Translations under genes and position numbers: made by a program
The notes under the pieces: model-generated
Database searches by the model: none
Seen by the model: the letters and a program-made list of their open reading frames with translations, nothing else
What the model was told of the DNA's origin: nothing
Shown here: positions 6,864-9,391 of the stretch, piece by piece
Layout of the letters: the number at the start of each line of letters is the position of its first letter
Position numbering within the stretch: the stretch's first letter is position 1
DNA from: JBLIAZ01 sp047632015
Lineage (GTDB): Bacteria; Bacteroidota; Bacteroidia; Flavobacteriales_C; GCA-002722245
Direction: 5' to 3'
Length of the DNA: 9,391 nucleotides
NCBI GenBank assembly: GCA_047632015.1
Contig: JBLIBC010000095.1
Location: 1-9,391 of the forward strand

Positions 6864-7565
6864 TTAAAAATTCCTGTTCAAAGGGCGAATGGTTAAGGTT
6901 TCAATGTTACTTGCAATGGTGTTGTTAAAGCACATCCAAATGGCTTGAACAAGCTCTTCTGTTTGAATAAAATCTTGCTTAGGAATGTTATCAATTCCAT
7001 CCCAAGAAGAAGTATTAATGGAACCAGGAATCAATTCAGTTACTTTAACTTGGAAATCTTTTAACTCATCACGTAAAGTTTCCGTCAACCCTTTTAAAGC
7101 AAACTTAGATATGGTATAAGCTGCAATGTCTTTTCTTGGATGCTCCGTAACAATGCTACCAATGTTAAACACATGGCCTTTACCTTGTTTTTTGAACATC
7201 GGAATAAACACCTTACTCAAATTAAAAGCACCCATTAAATTGATGTTCAATAATTTTTGAACTTGTTCGCTTGAGCTTTCCTCCAAAATTCCCATTTCAA
7301 AAACTCCAGCATTGTTTATTAGCATATCCAATTGCTGGATAGTACTGGATAACTTTACTGCTAATTTCTCGGTGTTTTTTGGGTTCGAAAAATCACAAGG
7401 GTACACGTTGACGTCCACAGAAAACTGATTTTCAAGCTCTGATTTTACTTCGTTTAGTAATTCAGAATTCCTTGCTACTAAGTGCAAATCGAAACCCTTG
7501 TCCGCAAAAAAAACGGCAAGCGCTTTACCTAAACCCCGAGAGGCTCCTGTGATTAGTGCAACCAT
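6864..7565 (-). CDS. Short-chain dehydrogenase/reductase (SDR family)
   Basis: A 233-residue classical SDR with a Rossmann fold. The cofactor motif TGASRGLG lies at 6-13, an acidic CDFS after the third strand at 57-60, and NNAG at 84-87. The catalytic triad is Ser137 (in NIGSIV), Tyr150 and Lys154 (YTISK), with the usual upstream Asn near 108. Arg32 after the second strand (VARN) suggests NADP(H) preference. The substrate cannot be read from the sequence: family members reduce or oxidise ketones, sugars, fatty-acyl intermediates and pteridines. The gene sits between a lipoprotein gene (4 bp upstream) and trmB (4 bp downstream). Co-transcription is near certain, but no shared pathway is evident. 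Confidence 0.93.
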   Translation of the reverse strand: MVALITGASRGLGKALAVFFADKGFDLHLVARNSELLNEVKSELENQFSVDVNVYPCDFSNPKNTEKLAVKLSSTIQQLDMLINNAGVFEMGILEESSSEQVQKLLNINLMGAFNLSKVFIPMFKKQGKGHVFNIGSIVTEHPRKDIAAYTISKFALKGLTETLRDELKDFQVKVTELIPGSINTSSWDGIDNIPKQDFIQTEELVQAIWMCFNNTIASNIETLTIRPLNRNF

Positions 7566-7569
7566 TTTT

Positions 7570-7992
7570 TTACTGTTGTTGTGAAACTACCATGTTAGTA
7601 GACTCGCCTGCACTTGCTGAATTAAGACCAAACGATGTTTCTGATTTTGCAACCAAATCATAATCATATACAGTCCCTTCAATACTTAATAGCAATGTTT
7701 TGTTGTCTTCTGAAATGCTGTATTCTCCATTTACAACATTTGAATCACCCGATTTTATTTCAAACTTTGCTCCTTTTTCGAAAATCAATTTATTTCCTGC
7801 TACAAAACGGTCAGCTAAAATTGAAGCTACCATTTCGGTTCCGCTTACTAATGCTGCGTCGTTTTCAACTTGGTCAATGTTCCATTGTCCAACTAATAGT
7901 TCGTTAGACGTGTTTGCTACAAAAGGAACTTCGGTACAAGAGCTTAAAAATAAAGTAGTTCCGAGTAATAAAAAGGCTAATTTTTTGATCAT
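7570..7992 (-). CDS. Small lipocalin-like lipoprotein
   Basis: A 140-residue protein with a type II signal peptide (MIKK, hydrophobic core) and lipobox LSSC, so Cys19 should be lipidated. After processing it would be anchored in a membrane, probably the outer membrane. The mature part opens with a LLVGQWNIDQV motif and continues with alternating strands (KLIFEKGAKFEI, NGEYSISEDNKTLLL), a pattern seen in small Bacteroidota lipocalin-like lipoproteins of unknown function. The tail is Ser/Gln-rich. It is the first gene of the operon with the SDR and trmB genes; the start is fixed by the signal peptide. No consensus TAnnTTTG box was found in the 101-bp gap shared with the divergent glycosyltransferase gene. 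No ligand can be assigned. Confidence 0.85.
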   Translation of the reverse strand: MIKKLAFLLLGTTLFLSSCTEVPFVANTSNELLVGQWNIDQVENDAALVSGTEMVASILADRFVAGNKLIFEKGAKFEIKSGDSNVVNGEYSISEDNKTLLLSIEGTVYDYDLVAKSETSFGLNSASAGESTNMVVSQQQ

Positions 7993-8093
7993 TATTTTTG
8001 TGTTTTAATTGATTAATGTAAAAATAGGTAAGAATTTTTCAATATAATGTACAATTTGAGGAAGGTTACAATAATGCACATTATCTTTAATGC

Positions 8094-9146
8094 ATGTCAA
8101 AAAAAGTATTTATATGTCCACTTGATTGGGGACTTGGGCATGCAACACGAATTATTCCTTTGATAGAATATTATGTGGGACGAGGGGATGAAGTAATTAT
8201 AGGAGGCAACGGAGCAAGTTTAGATTATTTAAAAAAACGTTTTTCTAATTTAAAATTTGAATCAGTACCAGGTTACGAAGTGGGCTATTCAAAACGGGTT
8301 GGCTTTGCGGTGAAAATGTTGTTGTCTTTACCCTCTATTTATAATGGAATCAAAAAAGAGGAAAAACGAGTAAAGCAATTACATGAAAAACACAGGTTCG
8401 ATTTAATTATTTCGGACAATCGATTTGGCGTTCATGTAGATGGCGTAAAAAGTTTGTTCATGACTCACCAGTTAAATATTAGATTCCCTTACTTTGAAAA
8501 CATCATTTTTAAAGTTCAAAAAAAGTTGATCGAAAAATTTGACGTTTGTTTGGTTCCAGATTTTCCAATTAAAGAAAACTTAGCCGGAGACTTGTCCGCT
8601 TTAAAGGATCATCAAAAACTTAACATCCCGGTTCACTATGTTGGTGCCTTGTCTCGATTTTATAACGAAACAGTTCAACAGCAAACGATCAAACATAAAT
8701 TTGTTGCAGTGATTAGTGGGCCAGAACCACATAAAACAGATCTTACTGATTTGTTGATTTCAACTTTTAAGGAATCCGCTGAAAGTTTAGCAATTGTAAC
8801 TTATAATTATTCGGTTTCAGAACCATTGCCAGACAATGTAAAACTGTATTTGGACTGTGATGACCAGCAGTTTTTAGAGGTCGTTTCGCAATCGGAAACG
8901 ATGATTTCAAGATCTGGATATACTACTTTAATGGATTTAATTTACTTGCAAAAAAAGGTGTTTTTCATTCCAACACCTGGTCAAACAGAGCAAGTTTACT
9001 TGGCTGAATACGCCTTTGAAAACAATTGGGCATCCTACTGTTCTCAGGCCGATTTTTCACTTGATAAAATAGTCAACTCACAAAAATCATCGTCGGGGTT
9101 TCCTTTTGGAAAATCACCGTTGAATGTGGTGTTAAGTGGTTTGTAA
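8094..9146 (+). CDS. GT-B fold glycosyltransferase, MurG/GT28-like
   Basis: A 350-residue protein with a two-domain GT-B layout. The N-terminal acceptor domain opens with the glycine motif LDWGLGHATR (10-19), like the GxGGH loop of MurG-type enzymes. A second strand-helix block follows (ISDNRFGVH near 106-114). The C-terminal nucleotide-sugar domain has ISGPEP (207-212), SRSGYTTLMDL (272-282) and PTPGQTEQVYLAEY (293-306), the equivalents of the donor-binding SRxG and P.....Q..NA segments of GT28 family members. No transmembrane segment is obvious, so it probably works at the inner face of the cytoplasmic membrane. Donor and acceptor are unknown; it is too divergent to be called murG. Divergent from the lipoprotein operon and apparently monocistronic, with a terminator shortly after its stop. 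Confidence 0.88.
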   Translation: MSKKVFICPLDWGLGHATRIIPLIEYYVGRGDEVIIGGNGASLDYLKKRFSNLKFESVPGYEVGYSKRVGFAVKMLLSLPSIYNGIKKEEKRVKQLHEKHRFDLIISDNRFGVHVDGVKSLFMTHQLNIRFPYFENIIFKVQKKLIEKFDVCLVPDFPIKENLAGDLSALKDHQKLNIPVHYVGALSRFYNETVQQQTIKHKFVAVISGPEPHKTDLTDLLISTFKESAESLAIVTYNYSVSEPLPDNVKLYLDCDDQQFLEVVSQSETMISRSGYTTLMDLIYLQKKVFFIPTPGQTEQVYLAEYAFENNWASYCSQADFSLDKIVNSQKSSSGFPFGKSPLNVVLSGL

Positions 9147-9166
9147 TAATCAGTTAACAACGGCCT

Positions 9167-9329
9167 TATACTCAAACCGAATAGCTTTTCGGTTTTTTCC
9201 CTCGTTCTTTTTCCCTTTCTCATCGTTTAAAAATAAAAACGTAGCTGCGGCTATGATTGAATTTTTCGCCTTGCGAAAGAAAACAATAACCTTCGGTAAA
9301 ATTCCCAAAAGCTATTCGGTTTGAGTATA
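9167..9329. repeat. 163-bp element bounded by perfect 23-bp inverted repeats
   Basis: The left arm at 9167-9189 (TATACTCAAACCGAATAGC + TTTT) and the right arm at 9307-9329 are exact reverse complements. They enclose a 117-base centre that contains a smaller hairpin at 9264-9278 (TTTCGC/GCGAAA around CTT). The outer ends are TATA, so a TA target duplication is possible but cannot be separated from the arm itself. It could be a small non-autonomous mobile element, a dispersed intergenic repeat, or a long RNA hairpin. Open frames cross it on both strands (plus 9136-9324 and minus from the right arm to about 9152), but neither looks like a known protein. Confidence 0.8.
9174..9198 (+). terminator. 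Intrinsic terminator of the glycosyltransferase gene
   Basis: AAACCGAA (9174-9181) pairs with TTCGGTTT (9188-9195) across a 6-base loop, and the T-run continues to 9198. It begins 27 bp after the glycosyltransferase stop codon, a normal place for a Rho-independent terminator. The left half of the hairpin is part of the left arm of the 163-bp inverted-repeat element, so the terminator appears to be supplied by that element. Confidence 0.75.
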
Positions 9330-9355
9330 TTTTCCCCAAAGATTCCTTATTTTTG
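9320..9355 (+). promoter_or_regulatory. Bacteroidota-type promoter reading out of the window
   Basis: TATTTTTG at 9348-9355 is an exact match to the Bacteroidota -7 consensus TAnnTTTG. A TTTG at 9320-9323 could serve as the -33 element; the 24-base gap is one base longer than the 17-23 usually quoted. The TTTG lies in the right arm of the 163-bp inverted-repeat element. A gene starting to the right of 9391 would be its target. A hairpin follows at 9362-9377 (TTGGCA/TGCCAA) in the expected 5' leader. Confidence 0.6.
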
Positions 9356-9361
9356 CCTTTC

Positions 9362-9377
9362 TTGGCAAGAATGCCAA
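9362..9377 (+). other. Small hairpin in the putative leader of the next gene
   Basis: TTGGCA (9362-9367) pairs with TGCCAA (9372-9377) around AGAA. It begins 7 bases after the -7 box and so would lie at the very 5' end of the transcript. A hairpin there could stabilise the mRNA or hold a protein-binding site. No T-run follows, so it is not a terminator. Confidence 0.4.
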
Positions 9378-9391
9378 AGATATTTAAACAA

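Noticed and set aside
7635..8008. Plus-strand frames of 90 and 102 codons opposite the lipoprotein gene
   Set aside because: The minus-strand frame has a signal peptide, lipobox and operon context; the opposite frames are shadows.
8056..8089. Possible promoter for the glycosyltransferase gene (TTG at 8056, TATCTTTA at 8082)
   Set aside because: The last base of the -7 box does not match. The predicted transcription start would fall on the ATG itself, which would require a leaderless mRNA.
5728..9146. A novel multi-gene defence or signalling system in the right half
   Set aside because: The genes are individually recognisable housekeeping-type families on divergent or convergent strands, with no shared toxin, nuclease, sensor or effector architecture.
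9136..9324. 62-codon plus-strand frame after the glycosyltransferase gene, and a minus-strand frame through the same element
   Set aside because: The plus frame overlaps the glycosyltransferase end and runs through a terminator hairpin and the inverted-repeat element. The minus frame has no clear start. Both are more likely by-products of the repeat than genes.
1..9391. CRISPR array, tRNA or rRNA genes, transposase or phage genes
   Set aside because: Nothing matching these was seen. The only repeats are intragenic protein modules, the short hairpins and the inverted-repeat element described.

Overview
The window looks like chromosomal DNA of a member of the Bacteroidota, most likely a flavobacterium-like lineage. 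This rests on low GC, absence of clear Shine-Dalgarno sequences, a type IX secretion (T9SS) C-terminal sorting domain on a large secreted protease, PKD/GEVED/Ig-like modules typical of that phylum, and one exact Bacteroidota-type -7 box (TAnnTTTG) near the right end. The genus cannot be fixed from this sequence alone.

Layout. Positions 1-5631 are almost wholly occupied by two tandem, same-direction (minus strand) paralogues encoding secreted M43 (pappalysin-like) metalloproteases. The left one (1-2219) runs off the window edge, so its C-terminus is not seen. The right one (2680-5631) is complete, at 983 residues with a T9SS tail. The two are collinear through the catalytic domain, with zinc-ligand histidines at the same residue numbers, but carry different repeat modules in their C-terminal halves. 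The 460-bp gap between them holds a perfect 40-bp palindromic terminator, a second hairpin and the upstream region of the left copy. Divergent from the protease pair is a small alkyltransferase-like protein (5728-6063) that keeps the MGMT DNA-binding fold signature but has Ala in place of the alkyl-acceptor Cys.

Convergent with it is a compact minus-strand operon (7992 down to 6173): a small lipocalin-like lipoprotein, a short-chain dehydrogenase and the tRNA m7G46 methyltransferase TrmB, with only 4 bp between neighbours. Divergent from that operon is a GT-B glycosyltransferase (8094-9146). The right end (9167-9329) holds a 163-bp element bounded by perfect 23-bp inverted repeats. Its left arm doubles as an intrinsic terminator, and its right arm lies just upstream of a promoter firing out of the window.

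How the genes relate. The proteases are probably exported by Sec and then T9SS for extracellular proteolysis. The remaining genes are housekeeping-like (tRNA modification, DNA alkylation damage recognition, envelope or glycan functions). I see no evidence for a new multi-gene system. The most interesting signals are the duplicated proteases with swapped C-terminal modules and a near-identical DNA repeat, the Cys-less MGMT homologue, and the inverted-repeat element at 9167-9329.
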